64,000 nt of DNA. Source: S015-6 sp964479535. Its GTDB lineage: Bacteria > Desulfobacterota > DSWW01. The position numbers and the translations under genes are program-made. Below are positions 49,671 through 58,980 of the stretch, piece by piece. The stretch lies in assembly GCA_964479535.1 (NCBI GenBank), contig CAYZMM010000004.1:124001-188000 (forward strand), written 5' to 3'. The notes beneath the pieces are model-generated. The model saw only the letters and a program-made list of their open reading frames with translations. It made no database searches and was not told where the DNA came from. Each line of letters begins with the position of its first letter. Within the stretch, counting starts at the first letter, position 1.

Positions 49671-50735
49671 ATGCGAGAGGCCCCTCCCCGCTTTCTCTTC
49701 CTGGACATGAATCAGCGGTGCAATCTGCGCTGCAGGCATTGCCACTACTGGCGCAAAGACGACGAAGATCGGCGAAACTACACCCCGCCCTCGCGCAGAC
49801 GGGAAATCCTGCAGGAGTTCGCGGCGCTGAATCCATGTGGAACGGTCGTCATCTGCGGCGGGGAAAGCATGCTGGACCTGGACGACTACTTCTCCATCAC
49901 CCGAGAGTGCATCCGGCAGAGTCTCCGATGCTTTTCGGTGATCAACGGAACCCGGGTTCAATCGCAGGCCATGGCGGACCGGATGATTGCGGAAGGGCCG
50001 AGCGAAATCACCGTTTCCGTCAACAGCCACAAGGCGTCGGTGCATGATCAGAGCAGAGGTGTCGAGGGGAATCACCGTCAGGTGGTCACAGCGCTGCGGC
50101 TCTTGATCGACTCGAGGGATCGACAGAAGGTGAAGAAGCCGATCTATGCCATGGCCGTCGTTTTCAAAGGCAACTATCGGGATCTCGATCCCTTCTACGC
50201 GTTCATCTTGAACGGTGTGGGGGCGGACAAACTGAAACTGAACTTCCTTCAGCCCTCCTTCGGATTTCCCAAGTGGAAACTGGTCGACCGCTTCTTCAGG
50301 GAAAACGTCGTCTCGGACTACGAGGAGCTCGCCTCGTTGATTCAAGCCTGTGATCGAAAATACGGGCTCAACCTCAACCCTGCCTGGATCGAGAATGTGA
50401 AGATGTACCACCGGTCGATCCGGAAGAACCGGAACGCGGGCCTGGGTTGGCTGCATCGGACCGGTACGGAGGAGCACATCTGCAATACCTACGACCGGAA
50501 CATCATGGTGGACCTGTACGGCAACGCGGGCCTCTGTTTCAACAGTGCCTTCCCCTCGTTCCCTCTGAGAGCCGAAGGGGATCTGGAGGCCTTCTGGAAC
50601 GAGCGAAGTCTTCCGGTCCGAGAGAAGATGAGGAAGTGTAATCGATACTGCGGGATCAGCCACAGTGTTCGAAGAGAGAACGCCACGTTGAAGACAGGCG
50701 AAGATCCCTGCCTTGCCGCGGAATCCGTTCCATGA
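49671..50735 (+). CDS. radical SAM protein with Cys-rich C-terminus
   Basis: The 354-residue enzyme has the radical SAM triad CNLRCRHCHYW near residue 17, preceded by FLFLDMNQR as usual, then ICGGESMLD (the GGE SAM-binding motif). The C-terminal part has Cys pairs (HICNTYDRN, AGLCFNSAF, CNRYCGISH) that could ligate an auxiliary cluster, as in SPASM proteins. This is the architecture of peptide-modifying maturases and sugar-handling enzymes. It overlaps the glycosyltransferase gene by ATGA, so the two products probably act together. No small precursor peptide gene is visible nearby. Confidence 0.88.
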   Translation: MREAPPRFLFLDMNQRCNLRCRHCHYWRKDDEDRRNYTPPSRRREILQEFAALNPCGTVVICGGESMLDLDDYFSITRECIRQSLRCFSVINGTRVQSQAMADRMIAEGPSEITVSVNSHKASVHDQSRGVEGNHRQVVTALRLLIDSRDRQKVKKPIYAMAVVFKGNYRDLDPFYAFILNGVGADKLKLNFLQPSFGFPKWKLVDRFFRENVVSDYEELASLIQACDRKYGLNLNPAWIENVKMYHRSIRKNRNAGLGWLHRTGTEEHICNTYDRNIMVDLYGNAGLCFNSAFPSFPLRAEGDLEAFWNERSLPVREKMRKCNRYCGISHSVRRENATLKTGEDPCLAAESVP

Positions 50736-51619
50736 AGCCGTGCCGATTCTCGGTCGTCATACCGACCTACAACCGTCCGGAACAGCTCGACGAATGTCTT
50801 GCGGCGCTCGAGAGCCTCGATTTCAACAAGGATGCGTTCGAAATCATCGTGGTGGACGACGGCAGTCACGCGCCCTTGACAGATCGGGTGGGCGGCGCCG
50901 AAGGGTCTCCACGAAGGCGCTGCATCCGGATCCCGAACAGCGGGCCGGCCACGGCCCGAAACAGGGGGTCGCGTGATTCCCGGGGGCAATACCTGGTCTT
51001 CATCGATGACGATTGTATTCCGCCCCCGGACTGGCTGGCGAATGTAGACCGTTGCGTGCAGATGCATCCGGATTGTCTCATCGGCGGCCGTACCCGGACC
51101 CGGCTCTCCCGGAATCCCTACTCCACCACGAGTCAGGTCATCCTGGACGCGGCGTACCGGTTCTACAATGCCGATCCTCTGTCCGCACGATTCCTCGCCT
51201 CCAACAACATGACCGTCCGGGCCGATCTGTTTTCCCTTGCCGGGGGGTTCGACGAGAGCTTCCGAGTCGCCTCGGAAGACCGGGAGTTCTGTGACCGATG
51301 GCTGCACCAGAGACACCGGATCGTCTTCTGTGAAGAGATCGTCCTTTCCCACGATCACCTGCTCGACTTCCGGTCCTTCTGCAGTCAGCATTTCAACTAC
51401 GGCCGGGGTGCCTTTCAATACCATTCGCTCCGGCACAGGAGGGGCACCGGCAGCATCGGCCGGGACATGCGATTCCACGTGCGGCTGCTCTCGCTGGTGG
51501 GGGATCCGCTCATGAAGCTGGACCGACCCATGGCGGCACGGGTGTGCTCCCTGCTCGCAGTGTGGCAGATCGTGAACCTCTTCGGGTTCCTTTATCAGGC
51601 ATCCAGATCCGGCAAATGA
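50732..51619 (+). CDS. family 2 glycosyltransferase
   Basis: The 295-residue GT2/GT-A enzyme begins FSVVIPTYNRPEQLDECLAALESLDF and has IIVVDDGS, GPATARNRGSRDSRGQYLVFIDDDC (the DxD metal motif is DDDC), and SNNMTVRADLFSLAGGFDESFRVASEDREFCDRWL with the ED catalytic pair. It transfers a sugar from a nucleotide donor to a glycan, lipid or protein acceptor. No membrane helix is seen. Together with the coupled radical SAM gene and the convergent sulfotransferase it suggests synthesis of a modified surface or secreted glycan. Confidence 0.93.
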   Translation: MKPCRFSVVIPTYNRPEQLDECLAALESLDFNKDAFEIIVVDDGSHAPLTDRVGGAEGSPRRRCIRIPNSGPATARNRGSRDSRGQYLVFIDDDCIPPPDWLANVDRCVQMHPDCLIGGRTRTRLSRNPYSTTSQVILDAAYRFYNADPLSARFLASNNMTVRADLFSLAGGFDESFRVASEDREFCDRWLHQRHRIVFCEEIVLSHDHLLDFRSFCSQHFNYGRGAFQYHSLRHRRGTGSIGRDMRFHVRLLSLVGDPLMKLDRPMAARVCSLLAVWQIVNLFGFLYQASRSGK

Positions 51620-51630
51620 AGGCCCGCCTC

Positions 51631-52503
51631 TCAGTATTCGTGGCGGAAGGAAGAGAAGGGATCCCCGGTCAGTCTCCTCAAAGACTCGATGTCCGGTCGG
51701 AAATAGTCTCGCAATCGCTCCCTCAGGGCTTCGTCCAAATCCGGCGTCTCGATTCTCTTCGAGAAGGGGCGAAAGAGCATCTTTTCGACGAGCCCCCGAA
51801 CCTCGAAGGGCAGCTTCTGAATGAGCGGCTGCAGAGCCTGATTCCGGCGTCTTTTCTCTTGCCCTCTTCTCTTGAAGCGCGTTTGATGAAACTGCAGATG
51901 AAATCGAGCTGCGCAGAACGTCTCGTCCACGCCGAGGTAGCGAAAGACGGTCCTGAGCGTGTGGGAGCGCTTCGTCTTCAAATCCTCCATGCAGAGAATC
52001 TTGATCCGTTCCGGCCCGTATCGTTCCAGGTACGGCTCCAGCTGGAAAGCATACCGGCTCACGAGCAGGTAGGGGTTCCGCTCCCGGTCCGACATGGCGG
52101 CTCGAAAGGACCGCCCCTCAGAACCCGCCGCAACTTCGTGCACATAATGAGAGAGAAGGCGGTCGATCGGGTCCCGGACCACGTAAACGAGTTTCGCCTT
52201 CGGGATGGTTCGGACCATTCGCTCGGCCACGCCGTTGAAGAAGGGGGCATAGGCATAACCCGGCGTCGCCTCTCCGTGGACAAGGGCGGGATCGGGGAAG
52301 TGGGAGGCGTACCAGTCGATCCCTCGCGCATAGTTCTCTTCCGTGAGGAAGAAGCCGACCTCCTTTGATGCGGACATCTGAATGTCGGGATGAAGGCCGA
52401 GGTAGTAGTGCAGGCTCGTGGTCGCGCATTTCATCGCCCCGATGATCACCAGATTGGGAAGACGCGGTGTCGTTCCCTTCAACGGGTCGAGACCGTCAGC
52501 CAT
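51631..52503 (-). CDS. PAPS-dependent sulfotransferase
   Basis: The 290-residue protein has the 5'-phosphosulfate loop LVIIGAMKCATTSLHYYLGLHPDIQM with KEVGFF, and the 3'-phosphate site YVVRDPIDRLLSHYVHE, both diagnostic of sulfotransferases. It would transfer sulfate from PAPS to a hydroxyl of a carbohydrate or lipid. The ATG at 52503 overlaps the stop of the HAD gene, so it is translated as part of that operon. It is convergent with the glycosyltransferase gene. Confidence 0.92.
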   Translation of the reverse strand: MADGLDPLKGTTPRLPNLVIIGAMKCATTSLHYYLGLHPDIQMSASKEVGFFLTEENYARGIDWYASHFPDPALVHGEATPGYAYAPFFNGVAERMVRTIPKAKLVYVVRDPIDRLLSHYVHEVAAGSEGRSFRAAMSDRERNPYLLVSRYAFQLEPYLERYGPERIKILCMEDLKTKRSHTLRTVFRYLGVDETFCAARFHLQFHQTRFKRRGQEKRRRNQALQPLIQKLPFEVRGLVEKMLFRPFSKRIETPDLDEALRERLRDYFRPDIESLRRLTGDPFSSFRHEY

Positions 52504-53162
52504 CACGGAGCCTTGGCCGTCGTACGCCGCAGAAGGGGAAGATCGATCAGCTCTTTCCGTGCGCGGATGACCGATGTAGCGCCCCCGTCCAGGAGCGCTT
52601 GCGCGGAGAACATCCTGTTCTCCACACCGATGCCACCCATGCCCGCGTTTCTCGCCAGGGTCATGTCCTGCGGCATGTCTCCCACGTACACGCACTCTTC
52701 CGGCTCGAGCCCCAGGCGGTCGGCCATGTAGAGCAGCGTGTCCGGAGCGGGCTTCGGCTTGATCGCCTCCTCGCCGGCCACGATCAGCTCGAAGTGGTCG
52801 AGGAAATCCCCGAGCGTGTCCACCTGCTTCCGCGTGACGCCGGTGAACATGCCGATCCGATAGTTCTCCTTCAAGGCGGAGAGGGTTTCCCTAACGTCCG
52901 GAAAGAAGAGATCCCGCCCCGCGGTCATCTTCATGTAGTTGCCCACCTTTTCGGAAGCGAGGGTCGGATGGTCCGCCTCGATTCCGTTTTCCCTGAGCAC
53001 CACTTCGATGATGTGAGAGGTGGGTTTGCCGAGAAGGGCATCCAGCCTTTCGTGGGGGATGGTCAGGCCGAACCTCTCGAAGACCTTCTGAAAAGCCTTG
53101 ATGTTGTACTCGTAGTCATCGAGCAGCGTGCCGTTCAAGTCGAAGATGATGCATCGGATCAT
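52503..53162 (-). CDS. HAD-superfamily hydrolase with Asn at D+2
   Basis: The 219-residue protein shows HAD motifs I (IIFDLNGTLLDD), II (GMFTGVTRKQ), III (KPKPAPD) and IV (ECVYVGDMPQDM). The second Asp of motif I, the general acid/base in phosphatases, is Asn (FDLNG). That is unusual for phosphoglycolate-type phosphatases, and catalysis may be altered. It resembles PpaX/phosphoglycolate phosphatase in length. The ATG at 53162 has GAGGAGCAGGACAAGCCGCC before it. It precedes the sulfotransferase gene with overlap; a role in nucleotide-sulfate or sugar-phosphate recycling would suit. Confidence 0.88.
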   Translation of the reverse strand: MIRCIIFDLNGTLLDDYEYNIKAFQKVFERFGLTIPHERLDALLGKPTSHIIEVVLRENGIEADHPTLASEKVGNYMKMTAGRDLFFPDVRETLSALKENYRIGMFTGVTRKQVDTLGDFLDHFELIVAGEEAIKPKPAPDTLLYMADRLGLEPEECVYVGDMPQDMTLARNAGMGGIGVENRMFSAQALLDGGATSVIRARKELIDLPLLRRTTAKAP

Positions 53163-53254
53163 GGCGGCTTGTCCTGCTCCTCTGAGATGCCGTGCAAAGA
53201 TTCCTCTTCCCAATGGCCGGTCTTGCCCGTCGTCGCCTCGCCTGCTTGTTCGGC

Positions 53255-56200
53255 TCAGGGATTCCCGCCTTCCCGGGAATGAGGCAGGGGTTTCGCCTTG
53301 GCCGGGGTGGCGGCGAAGGGCTTGAAAAGTACACGGGCGAGCCGGGGGTCGTCGCTTGCGTGGTGAATGGACGCCTCGATCGCTTCCGGCCGGGTCGTTC
53401 CCCAGTAACAGTGAGGCGCCGTCAAAGGCGGACGATCCGCCGGGTTGGCATTGTAGAGCTGGCTGCCTTCGTTCCCGAAGATCTGATTGTATTCGAAGAT
53501 CATCGATCCGTTCAGATAAACGCCTCCGTTGTCCGCCTGTGTGGCCGCCGCGTTTCGGGAGACCAGGTTCCCGCGAAAGACCTCGTTCTTGATGCTCATA
53601 CCCCAGAAGTTCATGTACACGCCGCCACCGTACGCGCCCCTGCAGCGGTTGTCCGTGATGCGGTTCCCCTGGAGGGAGCTGTTCGTCTCGGCATAGACCC
53701 CGCCTCCCTCACCGGCGCTGTTTCGGGCCACTTCGTTGTTCTCGATCAGGGCGAAGGTCGCGAACAGGCCGCCCCCTTTGCCCTCGGCCCGGTTGGCAAG
53801 AATCCGGTTCTCCACCAGGGCGGACCGGGAGAGCCACACACCCCCGCCGTCGCCCCCCGACGCGTTCCCCTCGATCCGGTTTCCGGAGAGGTTCACCGCC
53901 GTATTCGACCGATAACCGTAACCGAAAACACCCCCTCCGTCCTCGTCGGCCGTGTTGTTCCGGATCTCGTTGTCCATGATGTAGATGAGCCGGCTGCCGT
54001 AGGCGTAGATCCCGCCTCCGTTCGAAGGGCTCCGGTTCTCCAGGATACGGTTGTTCCGGATCCTTGCCGCGGCATTCCGCACGGCGATCCCGCTTGCGCG
54101 GTTCTTCCGGATGACACAGTCCGACACCAGGGATTTCGCCTCCTCGATCAGAACCCCTTGACCGTGTTCGATCACGCAGTGCTGCAGGACCGCACTCTCG
54201 TCGCCTCTTTCCTCCTCCCCTTCAGACCCCTGAGCGGGCAGTTCCTCCCCATCGAAGAACAGGTGCCCCCAGGGCGATTCCGGATCGCCCGTGAAGACCA
54301 CAGGCCGGACCTTCTCTCCCCGGGCGATCCACTTCCCGCGCACCCGGAAGTTCACCTCGGGCGCGATCTCCATCTTCGTACCTGGAAGGACCTCGACGGT
54401 AACGCCCTTCGGGACGAACACGTTTCCGGTCACCCGGCAGGTCATCCCGGAAGGCCGGCCCAGCACGCGATCCTCGCGCAGCGGCCCCCTCACCACCTCC
54501 GGGGCGGCCTGGGGGGTGCAGAACCTTGTGACAGAAGACCAGTCGGTCCAGCTACCGTCCGCCCCCTGAAATGCAACCCGCCAGGCATACTCCCTTCCCG
54601 GCTGGAGAAGCCCGTCGGGGACGGGAAAGGACTCATCACCCTCCACCGGGCCGCTGTCGAACAAGGGCGTGGAGAAATCCACGGGCAACTCGCTGATCAC
54701 CCACCGGGCCCGGACCCGGGCTTCCCCTTCGACGGCAGGATCGACACGGAGCAGGGACACTTTCTCCAGGGGAGCGTCGCACCTCCCCGGCTCGGCCGGA
54801 CGTATCCCGGCGGATCGGCTCCCGGCCGGGGCAGAGCCCCCGGCACGTCCGGCCGGAGCGGGGATCAGGCGCGAGACGGCACTCTCCAGGACCTCTCCCT
54901 CTTCCCCTTCCCTGAAGGCGGACAGACAGAAGAAGGCAGCCTCGGGGTTCGGAGGGTCTCCGAGCCGGAGGGAACGTTGTTCTCCGTCCACACGTTGTCC
55001 CCCGGTCATGGGAAAGCCGGTCTCACCCGCCCAGTAGACGCGAAACCCGCTCACCGGCACATCGCGGGGGTAGGTCCAACAGAGGATCCACTCTTCGCCG
55101 TCTGCACGATAGGTCAGGAAATCCGGAGGCGGTGGCGGCGCCTCGGGACACCAGCGCACTTTCGGGTTCCGCCAGTCCACGAGCCCCCGCTCCGCGTCGT
55201 CGAGCCAGTCGTAGATGCGGGCGATCACCACCTCCGGGTCGCGGCTTCCCCAGAAGTTCTCTGCCGCATCCAGATCAGGGGCCAGGCTGTGGGTCTGCAC
55301 CCGAAGGGCATAGCCGGCGCCGGCCGCAATGTTGTTCCGCCGGAGCACCGGGCCACCGGAAACGACGATCGAATCACCGGGCGCTTCCCCTTCGGCTCCG
55401 TTTCGGTAGAAGGTGTTCTCCTCGACCTTCCCGTCCGAGTAATAGAAGAGCCCGCCTCCCATGAAGGGCTCTGCCGTGTTGTTGGCGATGCTGTTGTTGC
55501 GAAGCAGACTCGCCTCCGTGTAGAGGCCGCCTCCTCTGCCTGCACGGTTTCGCTCGATCCGGTTGCGCTCCACCGTCCCCCCCAAGGCGAAGATCCCCCC
55601 GCCCGAGTCTTCCGCCACGTTGTCCACGATCCAGTTGCCCGCGACCCGGCATTCGAACGAGACCAGCCCGCCTCCGTACCGGTCACTTCGATTCCGCCAG
55701 ATGCGGTTGTTGAGGATCGACACCCTCCCCTTGTCGTACGCGTAGGCATAGATGCCACCCCCGCCATCCCGGCCGCCGTCGGAGACGTTGTCGTGTACGT
55801 CGTTCTCCTCTACGACCACCTCCCGGTCCGAGTAGACGACCATGCCGCCCCCGTTCCCGGACGCGTCCTCCGGCTCGGTCGAATTGTCGTAGATCTCGTT
55901 GCGCGCGATTCTTCCGGAGGAGAACTCCAGGCTGATCGGGGTGTCGACCATGTTCCGCAGTTTGCAGTACTCCACGAGCAGATCCGCATCCCGCGCCTTG
56001 AGCCCCCGTCCCCCTTCGATGATACAGTGACGGAAGATGTCCGGGAGAACCTCCCCCTCAGCGGACGTCTTGCCCCCGAAGCAGTCGATCTTGTCCCAGG
56101 GCCCGCCGCCCTCCAGCGGGCCGAACCGGATCGGCTTCTCCTCGGTCCCTTCCGCAACGATGCGCCCGTAGCAGTGGATGGTCACGTCCGGGCCGAGCAG

Positions 56201-56443
56201 CACCTCCACGCCCGGCTCGATCGTCAACGTCGCATCGGCCAGGATCGTAAACGTCTCGGTGATCCGATAAGGGCTCTTTCGCTCTTTCCAGACCGTATTC
56301 CGGTCCATGGTCTCTTCGCCCAGGTCCGGCGGATCGAGCATGAGGGAGATCTTCTCACACCCGGCACCAAGGACGACCAACAAGACCACCGTCGCCACCG
56401 CACACAGCATCTTCCTGCTGCGGCAAACCCTATGCCGTGTCAT
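53255..56443 (-). CDS. large right-handed beta-helix lipoprotein
   Basis: The 1062-residue lipoprotein (lipobox VVLGAGC) has two beta-helix regions made of parallel-beta-helix repeats rich in NRI, GGG and NNT motifs (for example VVEENDVHDNVSDGGRDGGGGIYAYAYDKG). Region 1 spans about residues 55-400 and region 2 about 715-1025, separated by Ig/Fn3-like modules (about 430-640). Such proteins usually bind or cleave polysaccharides. The C-terminus reads SREGGNP, a peptide typical of coding sequence running into a REP-type palindrome (see finding). The ATG at 56443 has AAGGAGACAATGCG before it. Function unknown. Confidence 0.82.
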   Translation of the reverse strand: MTRHRVCRSRKMLCAVATVVLLVVLGAGCEKISLMLDPPDLGEETMDRNTVWKERKSPYRITETFTILADATLTIEPGVEVLLGPDVTIHCYGRIVAEGTEEKPIRFGPLEGGGPWDKIDCFGGKTSAEGEVLPDIFRHCIIEGGRGLKARDADLLVEYCKLRNMVDTPISLEFSSGRIARNEIYDNSTEPEDASGNGGGMVVYSDREVVVEENDVHDNVSDGGRDGGGGIYAYAYDKGRVSILNNRIWRNRSDRYGGGLVSFECRVAGNWIVDNVAEDSGGGIFALGGTVERNRIERNRAGRGGGLYTEASLLRNNSIANNTAEPFMGGGLFYYSDGKVEENTFYRNGAEGEAPGDSIVVSGGPVLRRNNIAAGAGYALRVQTHSLAPDLDAAENFWGSRDPEVVIARIYDWLDDAERGLVDWRNPKVRWCPEAPPPPPDFLTYRADGEEWILCWTYPRDVPVSGFRVYWAGETGFPMTGGQRVDGEQRSLRLGDPPNPEAAFFCLSAFREGEEGEVLESAVSRLIPAPAGRAGGSAPAGSRSAGIRPAEPGRCDAPLEKVSLLRVDPAVEGEARVRARWVISELPVDFSTPLFDSGPVEGDESFPVPDGLLQPGREYAWRVAFQGADGSWTDWSSVTRFCTPQAAPEVVRGPLREDRVLGRPSGMTCRVTGNVFVPKGVTVEVLPGTKMEIAPEVNFRVRGKWIARGEKVRPVVFTGDPESPWGHLFFDGEELPAQGSEGEEERGDESAVLQHCVIEHGQGVLIEEAKSLVSDCVIRKNRASGIAVRNAAARIRNNRILENRSPSNGGGIYAYGSRLIYIMDNEIRNNTADEDGGGVFGYGYRSNTAVNLSGNRIEGNASGGDGGGVWLSRSALVENRILANRAEGKGGGLFATFALIENNEVARNSAGEGGGVYAETNSSLQGNRITDNRCRGAYGGGVYMNFWGMSIKNEVFRGNLVSRNAAATQADNGGVYLNGSMIFEYNQIFGNEGSQLYNANPADRPPLTAPHCYWGTTRPEAIEASIHHASDDPRLARVLFKPFAATPAKAKPLPHSREGGNP

Positions 56444-56529
56444 CGCATTGTCTCCTTGCGAAGCTCGAGTGAGCGTATCGCAGATGGGCATTGATCAGCA
56501 TTCGTACCTGCTCATTCTCCTACCACCGT

Positions 56530-56655
56530 GAGAGGCTGGCGAGAAACGGTCAGATGCAAGGCGCACGAAGCCCTGAGGAACGAGGCGTACATCGTACGCC
56601 GCAGTGACGACGGGCGAGTGCAACGCCGCAGATGACCGTTTATCGCCAGCCTCTC
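56530..56655. repeat. dispersed 126-base imperfect palindrome
   Basis: GAGAGGCTGGCGAGAAACGG (56530 onward) is matched, with a few differences, by the reverse complement of AACGGTTTATCGCC-type sequence ending at 56655. The centre is GGCGTACATCGTACGCC (56584-56600). The AGATGCAAGGC...GCACGAAGCC composition resembles the long palindromic repeats common in Desulfobacterota genomes. It fills the gap between the octaheme cytochrome and beta-helix genes. Confidence 0.75.
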
Positions 56656-56657
56656 CG

Positions 56658-58895
56658 CTATTCGTAGGTGGTCCAGTCTACATCCGCCCCCGGTCTCACC
56701 TCCTCGATCGCCCTCTCCTCGGGCATTTCAGGAACCTTGTCCATGAACATGAGGAACAGGCTCGCATACTCGATCCACATCTCGGGATCCGGCATCCGGG
56801 CGACCCCGTCGGGCGTGTAGTAGACGTAGGGCATCTTCGTGCCCTGGCCGGCGTACCGGTCCGGGTCGCGAAGGAAGTTCTTGATCCAGTCGAAGCGCAG
56901 CCGGCTCTTGCTGAGCATCAGGTTGATGGACAGATCCTCCAGCTTCACCCCCTCCGGCAGCTCGCCGTCGAAGGAGACCGGGTGGCACTGCATGCACTTG
57001 TCGGTCTTCACGCGGTACTCGCCCATCTCCACGACCTCGGGGTCAACGTCGTCCCGGACCGGAAGCGAGACGTACGGGACCTTGACGGTCGCGCGGAGCC
57101 CGGGGTCCAGGATGAGCCGGAAGTAGGCAATGAGGTCCTCCCGGTCCTGATAGGACCACGCGAACGCGGGCATCCGGATCTCGAGCCAGGGCCGCAGCTC
57201 GACAGGATTGCTCAGGTACTGGAAGAACCACTGGGGCTGCACCCGTTCCGCCTGGTTGATCAGCCGGGGGGGAACCATGGACTTGCGACCGATATGGGCG
57301 TCGACGCGAGGCTTCACATTCTCCTCGAGCTGGTGGCAGCCTCCGCAGTTGTAGTGGTTCACCATCCACTCGCCCCGCGCCAGGGTCGCCTGCTCCGGAC
57401 GGATCCTGCAGAGATACGATTCAGGAATGTCATAGTCCTCGTTGTGGAGGTAGTAGACCGTCAGGGACTCGACCTCCTGCTCGGAAAGGCGGTGGTCCGG
57501 CATCTTCAGCGGCATGTCCTCGGTCTGAAAGATGTCCGGTTTTCGGATCTTCTCGAAAAGCCAATCCCACTTGGTGTGAGGCACGTCGGACGAGCCGAAG
57601 GGCAGCTCGTCCAGCCTCTTCCCGGCCACCTCCCCCACCTCGACGCCGGGGAGAGGCAGCCGCTCCATGTCCTCGACGAGGTGGCAGCCGTAGCAGCCCA
57701 TGAGCTGGACCAGCCGCTTTCCCTCTGCCGGGTCCGCCCCTTCCGGCAGATTCGACGGGGCCTGTCCGAGAAGGTCCTCGATCTCCTTGGGCCAGAGGCC
57801 CTTCAGATAGCGGGTCAGGTCCCTTCGCTCCTCTTCCGTCAGCATGAGCCGGGGCATGGCGGTTTGCCCGTTCAGGTCGGCGGGGCCTGCCAGCCAGGTC
57901 GCGATCCACCGGCTGGAAAGCTTCAGGCCCGCGTTCGACAAATTGGGCACGCGGTCCGTCAAGCACGCCTCGCTCCGCTTCACGCTGTGGCAGGCCACAC
58001 ACCCCTTCTCCGAGAAGAGATCCTTTCCCCTCCTGTAGGAAGCCTGCTTTCGGCGGTACGGGGCGAGGGGCTTCGGCATCTTCTCCTGCCTGTTCAGGTA
58101 GGCCACGATGTGGAGGATCTCCTCGTCCTTCAGGCGAAAGGTGGGCATTCGGGTTCTGGGCCGGAGCGCCGCAGGATCCTTGATCCACTGAAACATCCAC
58201 TCGGTTCTGAAGACTTTCGTAGCCATGCCTTCGAAGGGCGAGGACATCGGCGGAAGCCCCCCGGTGGTGCGGGCCTCGTGGCACCCGTAGCAGCCGTGCT
58301 CCACGAAGAGCACCCGGCCCTCCTCCGCCTTCTCCGCTCCCTCCAGACGATGGGGGCTCTCGTGGCACCCGAGGCAGAGTCCCTGCACGAAGCGGGAGGG
58401 GACACGCGGCAGCGGCCAGTTCTCCTCGAAGCCGTGCGCCTTCCCCACGCTCAGCCCGACCCCCTGTCCGTGATGGCACAGCGTGCACCCGAAGCGGTTC
58501 GGCTTGTGGTCTCTGAGAATCCCGGGAGGGTGATAGGCGAGGGGATTCGCCGCATCCCGGAAAAGCGGATTCTCCACGGCAAGATGACAGGTCCGGCAGA
58601 GATCACGAACCCCGGCGTCGGGCAGGAACACCTGCTCGATCCGGGGACCCCGTCCGTTTTCTGCCTGGTCCAGAAGCCGGGTCCACTTTTTCAGGGCCTC
58701 CTCGTCCTCCTCCTCGGTGGCCGCCTGGAGGTTCTGTTCGACCCGCTCCTTGAACATCTTCTCATAGTCTCTCTGGATCCCCTTCCACTCCTGCCTGCCT
58801 TCGGAGCGGAAGACCACCAGGGCGGCGATGAGGCAAGCGACCACCAGGACGACAAAGATGAGCCGAGATGTGAGACCTGCTCGAATCGTTGCCAT
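56658..58895 (-). CDS. octaheme membrane-anchored cytochrome c
   Basis: The 745-residue protein has an N-terminal membrane helix (RLIFVVLVVACLIAALVVF) and eight CxxCH heme sites in the order CRTCH, CTLCH, CLGCH, CYGCH, CVACH, CYGCH, CGGCH, CMQCH, spread from about residue 100 to 640. Between them are class-I-like helices (EEILHIVAYLNRQEKMP, LTRYLKGLWPKEIEDLLG). The protein is periplasmic and should carry electrons between the cytochrome b pair and the molybdoenzyme or an external acceptor. It is the last gene of the respiratory run. No Rieske protein is seen. Confidence 0.9.
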   Translation of the reverse strand: MATIRAGLTSRLIFVVLVVACLIAALVVFRSEGRQEWKGIQRDYEKMFKERVEQNLQAATEEEDEEALKKWTRLLDQAENGRGPRIEQVFLPDAGVRDLCRTCHLAVENPLFRDAANPLAYHPPGILRDHKPNRFGCTLCHHGQGVGLSVGKAHGFEENWPLPRVPSRFVQGLCLGCHESPHRLEGAEKAEEGRVLFVEHGCYGCHEARTTGGLPPMSSPFEGMATKVFRTEWMFQWIKDPAALRPRTRMPTFRLKDEEILHIVAYLNRQEKMPKPLAPYRRKQASYRRGKDLFSEKGCVACHSVKRSEACLTDRVPNLSNAGLKLSSRWIATWLAGPADLNGQTAMPRLMLTEEERRDLTRYLKGLWPKEIEDLLGQAPSNLPEGADPAEGKRLVQLMGCYGCHLVEDMERLPLPGVEVGEVAGKRLDELPFGSSDVPHTKWDWLFEKIRKPDIFQTEDMPLKMPDHRLSEQEVESLTVYYLHNEDYDIPESYLCRIRPEQATLARGEWMVNHYNCGGCHQLEENVKPRVDAHIGRKSMVPPRLINQAERVQPQWFFQYLSNPVELRPWLEIRMPAFAWSYQDREDLIAYFRLILDPGLRATVKVPYVSLPVRDDVDPEVVEMGEYRVKTDKCMQCHPVSFDGELPEGVKLEDLSINLMLSKSRLRFDWIKNFLRDPDRYAGQGTKMPYVYYTPDGVARMPDPEMWIEYASLFLMFMDKVPEMPEERAIEEVRPGADVDWTTYE

Positions 58896-58904
58896 AGATC
58901 CCGT

Positions 58905-58975
58905 ACGGGTCTGCCCGTCGTTCCCGCGGAGCCTGTCCCCGCGAAGGCGGGGAGCGGGAATCCCGGGGCTCCCGT
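58905..58975. repeat. REP-type short palindrome between cytochrome genes
   Basis: CCCCGC-GAAG-GCGGGG (around 58937-58952) is part of a sequence GTTCCCGCGGAGCCTGTCCC...GGAGCGGGAATCCC that resembles the widespread GGNP-coding REP elements. The last residues of the beta-helix gene (SREGGNP, 53255-53280) derive from a sibling. Confidence 0.55.
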
Positions 58976-58980
58976 TCCTC

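Noticed and set aside
53192..56494. 1100-codon open frame on the plus strand opposite the beta-helix gene
   Set aside because: Composition is Val/Arg/Pro/His rich with no domain; the minus strand encodes a lipoprotein with a proper signal peptide and repeats.
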